Positions 34,977-44,604 of a stretch of DNA of 64,000 nucleotides are shown here, piece by piece (within the stretch, counting starts at the first letter, position 1; each line of letters starts with the position of its first letter). Origin of the DNA: Melioribacter sp. (GTDB lineage: Bacteria > Bacteroidota > Ignavibacteria > Ignavibacteriales > Melioribacteraceae). The notes under the pieces were generated by a model that saw only the letters and a list, made by a program, of their open reading frames with translations, ran no database searches and was not told the origin of the DNA. The position numbers were made by a program, and so were the translations under genes. Location of the stretch: positions 44,047 through 108,046 of the forward strand of contig VEPI01000036.1 of assembly GCA_012026935.1 (NCBI GenBank), given 5' to 3'.

Positions 34977-37437
34977 TCTAATTATTTTATTAATAATTTC
35001 GTTAGCCCAAGTTGATGCACAGACCCAAAAGGTTAATTATAAAATTCTCGGCATTTCTGTCGTCGGTAATAAATCAGCTGATGCTGCAACTATTATTGCC
35101 AATACAGGATTAAAAATTGGTGATGAGATTAGTATTCCCGGTGACCAAACCAATAATGCAATTAAAAGATTATGGAATTTGGGAATATTTCAGGATGCAG
35201 AAATTATTATTGAAAAGAAAATTGATACCGGAATTTTCATCCAAATTAAAGTACAAGAATATCCACGCCTTGAAAAATTTGTTTTAAAAGGTAATGATGA
35301 GCTTAGCGAAGATAATATCAATAAAAAAATTACAATCGTCCGCGGTCAAACCTTAAAACCACAAGAAATTGTACGGTTGATAAATAAAATTAAAACTTTA
35401 TATGAAGATGACGGATATCTTAACGCAACAATTATTCCTCATAATTATAATTACTTTGAAGCTGACACTACTGAAAAAGAAATTACTGTGACCTGGCGGG
35501 ATGAAAAAGATCTCTCCAAGGAATTAAAAACAACTTATGAAGTTGATAAAGCTTCATCTATAAACTCCATAAACAGAATCAAAGAGCGTATACTTGTTTT
35601 GCTTGATATAAAAGAAGGCGATGAGATAACAATTCGTAATATTATTTTTAACGGAAACAATGCATTTGACGACGGAACTTTGCGTAGTGAATTTGATGAC
35701 ACAAAAGAATCTGCATGGTGGAAATTTTGGACCTCCCCAAAATTTAAACGTGATAAGTTTGAAAAAGACAAAGAATTACTAACAAAATTTTATAGAAAAA
35801 AAGGTTACCGAGATTTTATCGTTCTCCACGATAGTACCGTTTTTTCCGAGGACAAAAAACAAATCGATGTTATTGTTGATGTGTATGAAGGTGATCAATA
35901 CAAAGTACGTAATGTTATTTGGGAAGGTAATTCAGTTTATCCGAGCGAAGAATTAAATGCAAGATTGGATTTCAAAAAAGGTGATGTCTTTGATTACGAA
36001 AAATTTAATCAGAATTTACACTACAATGAGAAGCAAACCGATGTATCATCAATTTATCAAGATACGGGATATCTCGGCTTCCAACTCGATGCAAAAGAAG
36101 AAAAATGCGCTAAAGATTCAGTTGATATTAGAGTAAAAATAAATGAAGGGAACCGTTTTAAAATCGGTAAAGTTGATATAACAGGAAATGATAAAACAAA
36201 AGATAAAGTAATACGACGGGAGTTATTTACTATCCCGGGAAATTTCTTTAGCCGCGGATATATTTTAAGAAGCATCCAGCAGCTTTCAAATCTTCAATAC
36301 TTCAATGTGGAACAACTTTATAAAGGAGTGGACTACCGTCCTTCAAACGATAGTACTGTAAATATCATTTATAAAGTTGAAGAGAAATCAAGTGATTATT
36401 TAAATGCTTCAATTGGTTACAGCGGAGCTTTTGGATTCAGCGGTGCTGTTGGTTTTACTTTAACAAATTTTTCACTCGCTGAGCCATTCCAAATGGGTGG
36501 TGGACAAGTATTAAATTTTAATTGGCAATTTGGCGTTGGTAATTTTTACAGAACATTCTCTCTTGGTTTTACAGAGCCTTGGTTTATGGATACACCAACA
36601 TCTCTTGGTTTTGATCTTTTTGATACACGGCAAAGATATGTTTACGATCTGCAGCAATCAGGTATAACTTTTAGAGTTGGAAGAAGATTAACCTGGCCAG
36701 ATGATTTCTTTTATATTATGGGAACGATACGTTTTCAATATAACGATGTAATTGATGGAGCAGGTTATTACCCGACAGGATTAACTAGACAATATTCGCT
36801 TGGTACAACAATTTCAAGAACGGATATTGATAATCCTATCTTCCCCTCCAGAGGTTCAAAGTTTTCGTTAAGCGGCGAATTAACCGGTGGGCCATTTTTA
36901 CCGGGAAATGTTGATTATTTTAAGATTGATTTTAAATCAGAGTGGTATAAATCAATTTTTAATTCTAACAGATTTGTACTTTACACTTCGGCAGAACTCG
37001 GTTATATTGGGGAGTTAAAAGATAGAACTCCTATACAACCATTCGAATATTTTTATATGGGAGGCAGCGGATTAATAATTGCTACTACTTCTTTACGAGG
37101 TTATGAAGACCGTAGTTTGGGTTTGAGAGACCCCGTAACAAATAATGTTACAGGAAGTAGTGTAATGGCAAAATTTACTTCGGAATTTAGAGTAGCTTTG
37201 GCGTTAGAGCCGATTCCGATTTATTTACTTGCTTTTGCAGAAGCAGGTAATGTTTATTTGGATATGAAACATACTGACCTTTTTAATTTGAAACGTTCAG
37301 TAGGTGTGGGTGCAAGAATTTTATTGAATCCGATTGGATTAATCGGTTTCGATTACGGATATGGATTTGACAGAAAAAGTGTTGACGGAAATGATCCGCA
37401 ATGGATTTTTCATTTCCAATTTGGAAAAGGTTTTTAA
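34939..37437 (+). CDS. bamA: Outer-membrane protein assembly factor BamA
   Basis: 832 residues. Signal peptide about 1-28 (ILSLIILLIISLAQVDAQ), five POTRA domains about 35-440, and an Omp85 16-stranded barrel ending GNDPQWIFHFQFGKGF with the C-terminal aromatic residue. The loop-6 region GGSGLIIATTSLRGYEDRSLG carries the conserved VRGF/Y-like RGY motif. BamA inserts beta-barrel proteins into the outer membrane. It starts inside uppS and is followed by two Skp-like chaperone genes, the classical order. High confidence. Confidence 0.96.
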   Translation: MLKHTPRKQQILSLIILLIISLAQVDAQTQKVNYKILGISVVGNKSADAATIIANTGLKIGDEISIPGDQTNNAIKRLWNLGIFQDAEIIIEKKIDTGIFIQIKVQEYPRLEKFVLKGNDELSEDNINKKITIVRGQTLKPQEIVRLINKIKTLYEDDGYLNATIIPHNYNYFEADTTEKEITVTWRDEKDLSKELKTTYEVDKASSINSINRIKERILVLLDIKEGDEITIRNIIFNGNNAFDDGTLRSEFDDTKESAWWKFWTSPKFKRDKFEKDKELLTKFYRKKGYRDFIVLHDSTVFSEDKKQIDVIVDVYEGDQYKVRNVIWEGNSVYPSEELNARLDFKKGDVFDYEKFNQNLHYNEKQTDVSSIYQDTGYLGFQLDAKEEKCAKDSVDIRVKINEGNRFKIGKVDITGNDKTKDKVIRRELFTIPGNFFSRGYILRSIQQLSNLQYFNVEQLYKGVDYRPSNDSTVNIIYKVEEKSSDYLNASIGYSGAFGFSGAVGFTLTNFSLAEPFQMGGGQVLNFNWQFGVGNFYRTFSLGFTEPWFMDTPTSLGFDLFDTRQRYVYDLQQSGITFRVGRRLTWPDDFFYIMGTIRFQYNDVIDGAGYYPTGLTRQYSLGTTISRTDIDNPIFPSRGSKFSLSGELTGGPFLPGNVDYFKIDFKSEWYKSIFNSNRFVLYTSAELGYIGELKDRTPIQPFEYFYMGGSGLIIATTSLRGYEDRSLGLRDPVTNNVTGSSVMAKFTSEFRVALALEPIPIYLLAFAEAGNVYLDMKHTDLFNLKRSVGVGARILLNPIGLIGFDYGYGFDRKSVDGNDPQWIFHFQFGKGF

Positions 37438-37457
37438 AAACATTATTAGAGGTTAAA

Positions 37458-38000
37458 GTGAAAAAATCTATTTTATTTGTACTTATTTTATTTACTGTCT
37501 CTGCATTTGCACAGATACAACAAGCTCAAACAACTACTTTAAAACTTGGCTGGGTAGATTCACAGATTATACTAGCTCAGTTGCCGGAAGCTATAAAAGC
37601 AAAAGCTGACCTTGAAGGCATGGTATCTAAATGGAGAAAAGATCTTGACAGTATGCAGACCGATTATCAAAAATTTCTTGCAGATAATCAAAAACAAGCT
37701 GAGACTATGAAGAAAGAAGAACTTCAAAAGGTTCAACAGAAATTAGCGGAAAAAGAACAAAAATATACACAGTACAATCAAGCAAAATTTGCTCAGCCAA
37801 ACGGCGAACTCTATCAAAAACAAGAACAATTATTAGCCCCAGTTAAAGAAAAAATATACAAAGCGATTGACGAAATTTCTAAAGATATGGGAATGCAATT
37901 TGTTTTTGATAAAGCATTAGACGGAGTTCTTGTAAAAGCTGACCCTGAATTTGATATTACATATAAGGTTCTTGATTTTCTTAAAAGAGGTAAAAAATAA
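37458..38000 (+). CDS. skp: Periplasmic chaperone, Skp/OmpH family, first copy
   Basis: 180 residues from the GTG at 37458, with AGAGG 5 bases upstream and a clear signal peptide directly after (KKSILFVLILFTVSAFAQ). Mature part begins LKLGWVDSQIILAQLPEAIKA, followed by a charged helical hairpin (about 55-130) and a C-terminal LGMQFVFDKALDGVLV segment, as in Skp. It keeps unfolded outer-membrane proteins soluble on the way to BamA. An upstream in-frame ATG lies inside bamA and would bury the signal peptide, so I reject it. Confidence 0.93.
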   Translation: MKKSILFVLILFTVSAFAQIQQAQTTTLKLGWVDSQIILAQLPEAIKAKADLEGMVSKWRKDLDSMQTDYQKFLADNQKQAETMKKEELQKVQQKLAEKEQKYTQYNQAKFAQPNGELYQKQEQLLAPVKEKIYKAIDEISKDMGMQFVFDKALDGVLVKADPEFDITYKVLDFLKRGKK

Positions 38001-38016
38001 TTACCGGAAATAAATT

Positions 38017-38532
38017 ATGAAAAAGCTTGGATTATTTTTATTCGTAATTCTATCGGTTGTATCATCAGTTAAACTTTACAGTCAACCAAAGATTGGTTAT
38101 GTTGATAGCGATACAATTATGAAACAACTTCCTGAAGCTCAGGATGCACAGAAAAAACTTGATGCAATTATAAAAGATTGGCAGGAAGAACTTTCCAAGA
38201 TGGAAAGAGATTGGAAAACCAAGTATGATGATTACGATAAACGGAAACTTATTCTTAGCGATCAAAAGCGTGCTGAGATTGAAAAAGAATTAGTTACTCT
38301 GGAAAATCAAACTTCCAAGTATAGGCAGGATAAATTTGGAGTTAAAGGCGAACTCTTTCAGAAACAAGAAGAGTTGATGAAGCCGATTCAGAATAGAATT
38401 TTTACTGCTATTCAACAAGTTGCAAAAGAAAATGATTATGATTTTATTTTTGATAGAAGCGGCGATATCATCTTTCTCTATGCTAAAGAAGAATATGATG
38501 TTACAGCCATGGTGATTGAAAAACTTAAATGA
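38017..38532 (+). CDS. Periplasmic chaperone, Skp/OmpH family, second copy
   Basis: 171 residues, signal peptide about 1-22 ([20 protein letters not shown]), mature start [21 protein letters not shown], a charged coiled-coil middle (about 45-115), and a C-terminal [18 protein letters not shown]. Clearly paralogous to the preceding gene, 16 bases away. Skp works as a homotrimer in E. coli; two paralogues may form separate or mixed trimers. Duplicated OmpH genes are common in Bacteroidota. Confidence 0.93.
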   Translation: MKKLGLFLFVILSVVSSVKLYSQPKIGYVDSDTIMKQLPEAQDAQKKLDAIIKDWQEELSKMERDWKTKYDDYDKRKLILSDQKRAEIEKELVTLENQTSKYRQDKFGVKGELFQKQEELMKPIQNRIFTAIQQVAKENDYDFIFDRSGDIIFLYAKEEYDVTAMVIEKLK

Positions 38533-38539
38533 GTTTTTT

Positions 38540-39598
38540 ATGAAGATAAAATTAAAAGAAGCCGCCGACTTAGTCGGCGGTGTCGTTATTGGCGATTCAC
38601 AAACTGAACTAACCGGAATAGCCAAAATTGAAGAAGCAAAAAAGGGTGATTTAACTTTTCTTTATTTATCAGCGTACGAAAAATTTTTAAATTCAACAGG
38701 GGCATCGGCTGTTCTTATCAGTCCTGAATTTAAAAAAACACGGACCGACATCAATTATATTGAAGTAAAAAATCCAAATGTTGCTCTTCAAAAAATTATT
38801 ATAACTTTCCTTCAGCCAAAAATTAATCTTAAGGGAATAGATAAGACCGCTTCAATTCATGATTCTGTAATAATTGGTAAAAATGTATCGGTTGGTAAAA
38901 ACGTTGTTATCGAGGCTGGTGCCGTTATCGGTGATAATTCGATTATTTATCACAATTCAGTATTAATGGAGAATGTAAAAGTCGGTTCTAATTGTTTGCT
39001 TTATCCTAATGTTTCTGTAAGAGAAAATTGTGTCATTGGGAATAACGTTATCATTCATTCAAATACAGTAATTGGATCTGATGGTTTCGGATATATTCCT
39101 GATGAAAAAGGTGTTTATAAAAAAGTACCGCAAATTGGAAATGTTGTTCTTGAAGATAATGTTGAACTCGGTTCTAATGTTTCGATAGATCGTGCTGCAT
39201 TAGGCTCTACAATAATTAAAAACGGAGTTAAGATTGATAATTTAGTTCAGATTGCTCACAACGTTTCCATTGGCGATAACACAGCAATAGCTTCTCAAAG
39301 TGGAATAGCCGGCAGTACAACAATTGGTAAAAATTGTATTCTTGCCGGCCAAGTAGGAATTGTTGGCCACATCGAAATTACAGATAAAGTAATTGTAGGC
39401 GCGCAATCGGGTGTATCAAAATCTATTACAAAGCCCGGCAAGTATCGCGGCTCACCTGCAGATGATATGGGTAAAATGCTGAAATTGGAAGCTCATCTAA
39501 GAAACGTTCCTGTTTATGCAGAAAAAATTAAAAAGTTAGAAGAAAAAATTGCATCTTTGGAAGAGAAAATTTCTCAATTAATTTCTAAAGGAACCTGA
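38540..39598 (+). CDS. lpxD: UDP-3-O-acylglucosamine N-acyltransferase (LpxD)
   Basis: 352 residues from the ATG at 38540; an earlier in-frame ATG lies inside the preceding gene. N-terminal uridine-binding domain about 1-100 ([29 protein letters not shown]), then about 100-320 left-handed beta-helix hexapeptide repeats with the catalytic-His region [14 protein letters not shown], and a C-terminal coiled coil ([23 protein letters not shown]). Third enzyme of lipid A synthesis. Its stop overlaps the next start by one base (TGATG). Confidence 0.96.
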   Translation: MKIKLKEAADLVGGVVIGDSQTELTGIAKIEEAKKGDLTFLYLSAYEKFLNSTGASAVLISPEFKKTRTDINYIEVKNPNVALQKIIITFLQPKINLKGIDKTASIHDSVIIGKNVSVGKNVVIEAGAVIGDNSIIYHNSVLMENVKVGSNCLLYPNVSVRENCVIGNNVIIHSNTVIGSDGFGYIPDEKGVYKKVPQIGNVVLEDNVELGSNVSIDRAALGSTIIKNGVKIDNLVQIAHNVSIGDNTAIASQSGIAGSTTIGKNCILAGQVGIVGHIEITDKVIVGAQSGVSKSITKPGKYRGSPADDMGKMLKLEAHLRNVPVYAEKIKKLEEKIASLEEKISQLISKGT

Positions 39599-41004
39599 TG
39601 CTGGAACTTCAACGAACAATCAAAAAACCAGTCTCTATTTCGGGAACAGGATTACACACCGGAACATCATGTACAATGACTTTTAAGCCCGCACCGGATA
39701 ACTCAGGTATTAAATTCATACGGATTGATCTTGGTGGTAAACCTGAAATACCCGCTAATGCTGATTTTGTCGTAGATATTTCGCGAGGTACTACTCTTGG
39801 CTTAGGTGATGCAAAAGTTTATACAGTTGAACACGTTTTAGCAGCTGTTGTAGGACTACAAATAGATAATCTTGTTATTGAATTGGATGGAATGGAACCA
39901 CCGATAGGTGATGGAAGTTCTCTCCCCTATGTAGAAAAATTGTTAGAGTCAGGATTTGTAACACAGGAAACTCCTAAAGATTATTTAGTAATAGACCAGA
40001 CGGTTGAATACCATAATGAGAAAGAGAAAGTTGATATAGTTGCTTTGCCATTAGATGGTTTTAGAATATCACTAATGGTGGATTATGAAAATCCTTCTCT
40101 CGGAAGTCAGCACTCAGGTTTATTCGACCTTGAAAAAGAATTTACTGGCGAGTTTGCACCCGCAAGAACATTTTGCTTTTTGAGCGAAGTTGAAATGCTA
40201 ATTGACCAGGGATTAATTAAAGGTGGAAATATTGATACTGCTGTTGTAATTATTGATCATGATATTGATGAAAAAGGTTTGTTGCGATTAAAAGACAAAT
40301 TGAATTTAGACCACGATTTGAAAGTATTCAATGGTTATTTAAATAATAACAAACTTCGATTTAAAAATGAACCTGCAAGACATAAAGTTCTAGATATGAT
40401 CGGTGACCTTGCTTTGATTGGTGTTCCTATAAAAGCGCAAGTACTTGCTGCTCGTCCCGGTCATAAAGCCAATGTTGAATTTGCAAAAAAGATTAGGCAA
40501 TTATACCATCAGAAAAAATTTGTTCGCAAGTATCTATTTGTTAAGAAAGAAGGGGTCGTTTTTGATATTAATGCAATACATAGAATTCTTCCCCATCGCT
40601 ATCCTTTCTTACTTGTTGATAAAATCATTGAACTTCAACTTGATAAAAAAGTAGTGGGAATTAAAAACGTTACCATAAACGAACAATTTTTTAACGGACA
40701 TTTTCCTGGTCAACCGGTTATGCCCGGTGTTTTAATTATTGAAGCTATGGCTCAAGTAAGCGGTATATTATTATTGAATTCATATTTGGATCCTGAAAAT
40801 CATCTTGTTTATTTCATGAGTATTAACAATGCTAAATTTAGAAAACCGGTTATGCCCGGAGATCAACTTGTGTTAGAAGCAGAAATGATTGCAGTGAAGA
40901 GCGGCAAATATTTTTCGATTAAAGGTTCGGCATACGTAGATAATAACCCCGTTGCAGAAGCTGAATTCATGGCCGCGATGGTACCAAAACAAAATAACAC
41001 GTGA
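39598..41004 (+). CDS. lpxC/fabZ: Bifunctional UDP-3-O-acyl-GlcNAc deacetylase / 3-hydroxyacyl-ACP dehydratase (LpxC-FabZ)
   Basis: 468 residues. About 1-310 is LpxC with zinc ligands His79 (VEHVLAAVVG), His262 and Asp266 (RHKVLDMIGD). About 320-468 is FabZ with catalytic His368 (NGHFPGQPVMPG) and Glu382 (IEAMAQ). LpxC performs the committed step of lipid A synthesis; FabZ dehydrates hydroxyacyl-ACP, which competes for the same acyl donor. The fusion is a known trait of Bacteroidota and relatives and supports the taxonomic call. Both active sites look intact. Confidence 0.96.
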   Translation: MLELQRTIKKPVSISGTGLHTGTSCTMTFKPAPDNSGIKFIRIDLGGKPEIPANADFVVDISRGTTLGLGDAKVYTVEHVLAAVVGLQIDNLVIELDGMEPPIGDGSSLPYVEKLLESGFVTQETPKDYLVIDQTVEYHNEKEKVDIVALPLDGFRISLMVDYENPSLGSQHSGLFDLEKEFTGEFAPARTFCFLSEVEMLIDQGLIKGGNIDTAVVIIDHDIDEKGLLRLKDKLNLDHDLKVFNGYLNNNKLRFKNEPARHKVLDMIGDLALIGVPIKAQVLAARPGHKANVEFAKKIRQLYHQKKFVRKYLFVKKEGVVFDINAIHRILPHRYPFLLVDKIIELQLDKKVVGIKNVTINEQFFNGHFPGQPVMPGVLIIEAMAQVSGILLLNSYLDPENHLVYFMSINNAKFRKPVMPGDQLVLEAEMIAVKSGKYFSIKGSAYVDNNPVAEAEFMAAMVPKQNNT

Positions 41005-41020
41005 AATTAAAATTATAAAA

Positions 41021-41797
41021 ATGTCAAATATTCATCCGTCCGCTATTGTAAGTCCCAATGCAAAATTAGGTGAGAATGTAATTGTAGAACCATTCGCATG
41101 GATTCATGATAATGTTGAAATTGGAAATGACTGCTGGATTGGTCCTCACGTAATAATTTATGATGGTGCAAGAATTGGTAACGAAGTAAAAATTTATCAA
41201 AGCGCATCTGTCTCCCATCAACCGCAAGATAAAAAATATAACAACGAAGAAACTTTCTGCTTCATTGGCGATAAAAGCCGTATACACGAGTTCGCAACTA
41301 TTCACCGCGGTACAAGTGGAACAGGTAAAACTACTCTTGGAAAAAGTGTTTTGATAATGGCATATGCTCACGTAGCTCATGATTGTGTTATTGGAGATAA
41401 CTGTATTCTTGCAAATGCAGTTCAGCTCGGCGGCTTTACTCAAGTTGATGACTGGGCAATTATTGGTGGCTCGGTTCCTGTCCATCAATTTGTAAAAATT
41501 GGAAAACATGTAATTGTTGGCGGCGGAACAAAAATCGGGAAGGATATTCCACCTTTTATTATGGCTGCCGGTGAACCGATTAAATATTACGGATTGAACT
41601 TGGTCGGATTAAAGAGGAGAGGTTTTACTTCAGACCAATTGGAAAAAATAAAAATGATTTATAAAATAATTTACGATTCACATCTAAATTTTTCACAAGC
41701 TAAAGAAAAATTAATGAATGAAATGCCTGAAGATATTTTTGCCAAAGAGGTAATTAACTTCATGAATCTGAGTACAAGAGGATTAATTGGTAAATGA
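41021..41797 (+). CDS. lpxA: Acyl-ACP--UDP-GlcNAc O-acyltransferase (LpxA), copy 1
   Basis: 258 residues from the ATG at 41021; a longer frame starting inside lpxC-fabZ is rejected. Left-handed beta-helix about 1-190 and a helical C-terminus (GLNLVGLKRRGFTSDQLEKIK, ending NLSTRGLIGK). By alignment with E. coli LpxA, His117 and His120 (AHVAHDC) correspond to His122 and catalytic His125, and His155 (VHQF) to His160, but Phe139 (GGFTQ) stands where His144 is expected. Performs the first step of lipid A synthesis if active. It is followed 31 bases later by a same-length paralogue. Confidence 0.9.
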   Translation: MSNIHPSAIVSPNAKLGENVIVEPFAWIHDNVEIGNDCWIGPHVIIYDGARIGNEVKIYQSASVSHQPQDKKYNNEETFCFIGDKSRIHEFATIHRGTSGTGKTTLGKSVLIMAYAHVAHDCVIGDNCILANAVQLGGFTQVDDWAIIGGSVPVHQFVKIGKHVIVGGGTKIGKDIPPFIMAAGEPIKYYGLNLVGLKRRGFTSDQLEKIKMIYKIIYDSHLNFSQAKEKLMNEMPEDIFAKEVINFMNLSTRGLIGK

Positions 41798-41828
41798 TTT
41801 TTGATAAGCAGATAATAATTGCATTGAT

Positions 41829-42605
41829 ATGGTAAACATACATTCCACAGCAATTGTAAGTTCGAAAGCTCATCTTGGTGAAAATGTAACAATCTCCCCC
41901 TTTGCTATAATTCATGATGAAGTTGAAATCGGCGACAATACTTTTATTGGTCCCAAAACCGTTGTTTATGATTATACCACGATCGGTAATAACGTAAAAA
42001 TATTTCAGAATGCCTCAATAGGTCACACCCCGCAAGATCTAAAATTCAAGGGCGAGATTACACACTGTTACATAGGTGATAATTCCATCATTCACGAGTT
42101 TGTAACTATTCACAGAGGAACAGCTGCTTCTCTTAAAACTACAATTGGTAAAAATGTTTACATTATGGATTATAGCCATGTTGCACATGATTGTGTTGTT
42201 GAAGACAATTGTATTATTGCGAACTTAACTCAAATTGCAGGACATGTTCATATTTATCAAAATGCAGTTATTGGTGGTAACGTAAAAATTTTACAGTTCA
42301 TGCGTATAGGCAAGTTTTGTATGATTCAAGGTAGCAGAACTATCAATAAGGATATACCTCCATACATTCTGGCCGGAACAGAAGAAGTTCAGTATGGCGG
42401 CTTAAATTCAATTGGCCTGCGTAGAAATGGATTTTCTTCGGATCAGATTCAACACATAAAAAAAATATATAATTATATTTTTGAATCTAAACTTAATATC
42501 TCTCAAGCGAAAGAAAAGATATCAGCAGAATTTTCTAACGATCCATTTGCAATAGAAATTCTTGCATTTATTAATGAGAGTAAAATCGGAATTATAAGTA
42601 AATGA
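41829..42605 (+). CDS. LpxA-like acyltransferase, copy 2
   Basis: 258 residues, collinear with the preceding gene without gaps by eye. Beta-helix about 1-190, C-terminal GLNSIGLRRNGFSSDQIQHIKKI. His117, His120 (SHVAHDC) and His139 (AGHVH) are present, matching E. coli His122/125/144, but Leu155 (KILQF) replaces His160. So each copy lacks a different conserved histidine. It may be an active isoform, a partner in a mixed trimer, or a divergent acyltransferase for another sugar nucleotide. It overlaps the next gene by 4 bases. Confidence 0.85.
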   Translation: MVNIHSTAIVSSKAHLGENVTISPFAIIHDEVEIGDNTFIGPKTVVYDYTTIGNNVKIFQNASIGHTPQDLKFKGEITHCYIGDNSIIHEFVTIHRGTAASLKTTIGKNVYIMDYSHVAHDCVVEDNCIIANLTQIAGHVHIYQNAVIGGNVKILQFMRIGKFCMIQGSRTINKDIPPYILAGTEEVQYGGLNSIGLRRNGFSSDQIQHIKKIYNYIFESKLNISQAKEKISAEFSNDPFAIEILAFINESKIGIISK

Positions 42606-43351
42606 TTTGGCATTTTATAGATTCATATGAGAACACAGGCAAGTACAATATGGATTTTGATATTGAACTTGCTAAGAATTGTAAACCAACCGATGCATTT
42701 TTTAGAATTTACAGATGGAGTCCTTACTGCATTTCGTTAGGGGCAAACCAAAGTTTTAGCGACATCAACCAGGAAAAAACCAAAGCCGATGGAATTGATA
42801 TTGTAAAACGTCCGACGGGCGGACGTGCAATACTTCATGCAGAAGAATTAACCTATTCTGTCGTTCTTCCTTTGAATTATGAATTCTCTCCGCGCGAAAT
42901 ATATTTTAGAATCTCCAACGCACTTATGCGCGGATTGGAAATTTACAATCCAGTTCTTGCAAAATCACAACTTGAAGATTACCAGCCAAACTTTCCAAAA
43001 CTTTTGGAGGAACCATCCGGAGTTTTATGCTTTGCAAGTACGGCAAGAAACGAAGTAAAATTTAACGGTAAGAAACTGATTGGAAGTGCTCAGAGAAAGT
43101 TAAATAACGTAATTCTTCAACATGGTTCAATATTGTGCGGGCCATTTCATAAAAAACTTGTTAATTACATTAACTCTGATGCAATTACTAAAAATGAATT
43201 ATCGTCTGAATTGAATAATAAAACTACAGAGCTCGGATCCATTCTAAATGAGGAAATTGATTACCAGAAATTGAAAACCTGTTTATTGGTTGGATTTGAA
43301 TTGGAATGGCAGATCAAGTTCGAGCCGATTGTAGAGGCAGTTTCAACATGA
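42602..43351 (+). CDS. Lipoate-protein ligase A / octanoyltransferase LipM-like protein
   Basis: 249 residues with the BPL/LPL fold: RWSPYCISLGANQSFSD, the RPTGGRAILHAEELTYSVVLP substrate loop (about 70-90), and FNGKKLIGSAQRKLNNVILQHGSIL (about 154-178). Cys143 in VLCFAST sits where LipM has its catalytic cysteine, so octanoyl transfer from ACP is more likely than ATP-dependent lipoate ligation. It attaches the lipoyl precursor to lipoyl domains or GcvH. Located at the end of the lpx block with a four-base overlap, a functional link through acyl-ACP use only. Confidence 0.82.
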   Translation: MIWHFIDSYENTGKYNMDFDIELAKNCKPTDAFFRIYRWSPYCISLGANQSFSDINQEKTKADGIDIVKRPTGGRAILHAEELTYSVVLPLNYEFSPREIYFRISNALMRGLEIYNPVLAKSQLEDYQPNFPKLLEEPSGVLCFASTARNEVKFNGKKLIGSAQRKLNNVILQHGSILCGPFHKKLVNYINSDAITKNELSSELNNKTTELGSILNEEIDYQKLKTCLLVGFELEWQIKFEPIVEAVST

Positions 43352-43503
43352 TCCATAGAGCACAATATTTTAAGCCCTACATTGCAGATAAACCATAGAG
43401 TCATACAACCCGGAAAAATTTATAAATCATTTCCATCCCTTCATTCTTAATGTTAAATTTCCCGATAGAAATCGCAGCTATTCACTAACAGATACTTTCT
43501 GAA

Positions 43504-44604
43504 ATGAAAAAAATATTGTTTCTATTTTTCATATTGTTTTTAATAAATATTTATGCTCAAGATCAATCCGACCTTGAATTTTTTCTTAGCGGCGCTCAAG
43601 TTATGGATATTACCAGCGATGGTTCTAATCTCTGGTTTGCAACAAATGGAAATGGTATTTTCAAATATATACCTAAAACAAATGCCTGGATGCAGTATTC
43701 AACTTCATTTGGAAATTTACAGCATGATTTCTTTTATTGCATCGCCGCTAATGAAGATTATGTTTGGGCCGGCTCAACCGATGGTCTTTTTATTTTAGAT
43801 AAGAAGAATAACTCATGGACAAAAAGAAAATTTGGCCTCGGCGGGCAGTTAGCTAATTGGATTCGTTCATTGGCTTATGATAAATATGAAAAAGTTCTCT
43901 GGATCGGACGATTTAAATATCTTACCAAGTTCGATCTGAAAGAAAAAAGATATAGTGATTACGATCTAACTGTTAAAGGAAACGAAAAGACTAACACAAT
44001 TAAATCTATACAAGTAGATGGCGACTCTCTTGTATGGTTTGGAACAGAAGCCGGTTTACACAAGTATGATAAATCAAAGGACCTTAACAATAAAAATTCA
44101 TTAACTTTTTATGACACTAAATACAATTACTTTGAAGGAGAAGGCGAGCAAGTTTCCATTACATCAATTTTATTCGAAAGAAAATTTGTCTGGATCGGAC
44201 TCGATGAATTTGTTACACCGGAACGCCCTGAATTCAATCTTGGCGGTTTGTTCCGTTTCAATAGAAAAAATGATTGGCTCCGATTTGACGACTCAAAAGG
44301 TTTGCCCGCAAATGGTATTTATGATTTAGAACGAACCGGTAAGTATATTTGGGTGTCGTTATATCAGTTTGGTAAAAACACAAAGGAAACTTTTGGAAGA
44401 GGAATTGTTTTGATAGACAGAATGACAAATCAAATAATTCCAATTCGCGATGATCGGATTCCGCAAACAGTTTACTCTATCTTTTTCGATGGAACAAAAT
44501 TGTGGCTCGGAACAGAATCCGGACTGATTAAAGTTAATTTCTTCAATAAGCTTGCACAGTGGGTAGGAACTCGTAGCAGTGCTAAAAGCGGAGTGAAAAA
44601 ATGA
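43504..44604 (+). CDS. Secreted beta-propeller protein (two-component-regulator propeller repeats)
   Basis: 366 residues, signal peptide MKKILFLFFILFLINIYAQ. About seven blades are recognisable by the repeating LWFATNGNGIFKY, VWAGSTDGLFIL, LWIGRFKYLTKF, VWFGTEAGLHKY, VWIGLDEFV, IWVSLYQFG and LWLGTESGLIKV motifs. This propeller type is best known as the periplasmic sensor of hybrid two-component systems, but here there is no kinase domain or membrane anchor. Function unknown. It overlaps hldE1 by 4 bases and so heads the following transcript. Confidence 0.82.
   Translation: MKKILFLFFILFLINIYAQDQSDLEFFLSGAQVMDITSDGSNLWFATNGNGIFKYIPKTNAWMQYSTSFGNLQHDFFYCIAANEDYVWAGSTDGLFILDKKNNSWTKRKFGLGGQLANWIRSLAYDKYEKVLWIGRFKYLTKFDLKEKRYSDYDLTVKGNEKTNTIKSIQVDGDSLVWFGTEAGLHKYDKSKDLNNKNSLTFYDTKYNYFEGEGEQVSITSILFERKFVWIGLDEFVTPERPEFNLGGLFRFNRKNDWLRFDDSKGLPANGIYDLERTGKYIWVSLYQFGKNTKETFGRGIVLIDRMTNQIIPIRDDRIPQTVYSIFFDGTKLWLGTESGLIKVNFFNKLAQWVGTRSSAKSGVKK

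Noticed and set aside
40952-41020. N-terminal extension of LpxA copy 1 into lpxC-fabZ
   Set aside because: The added residues are out-of-frame FabZ sequence; the ATG at 41021 aligns exactly with the start of copy 2.
43352-43503. Regulatory structure between the LipM-like and propeller genes
   Set aside because: Only AT-rich sequence without a clear stem, promoter pair or short gene.
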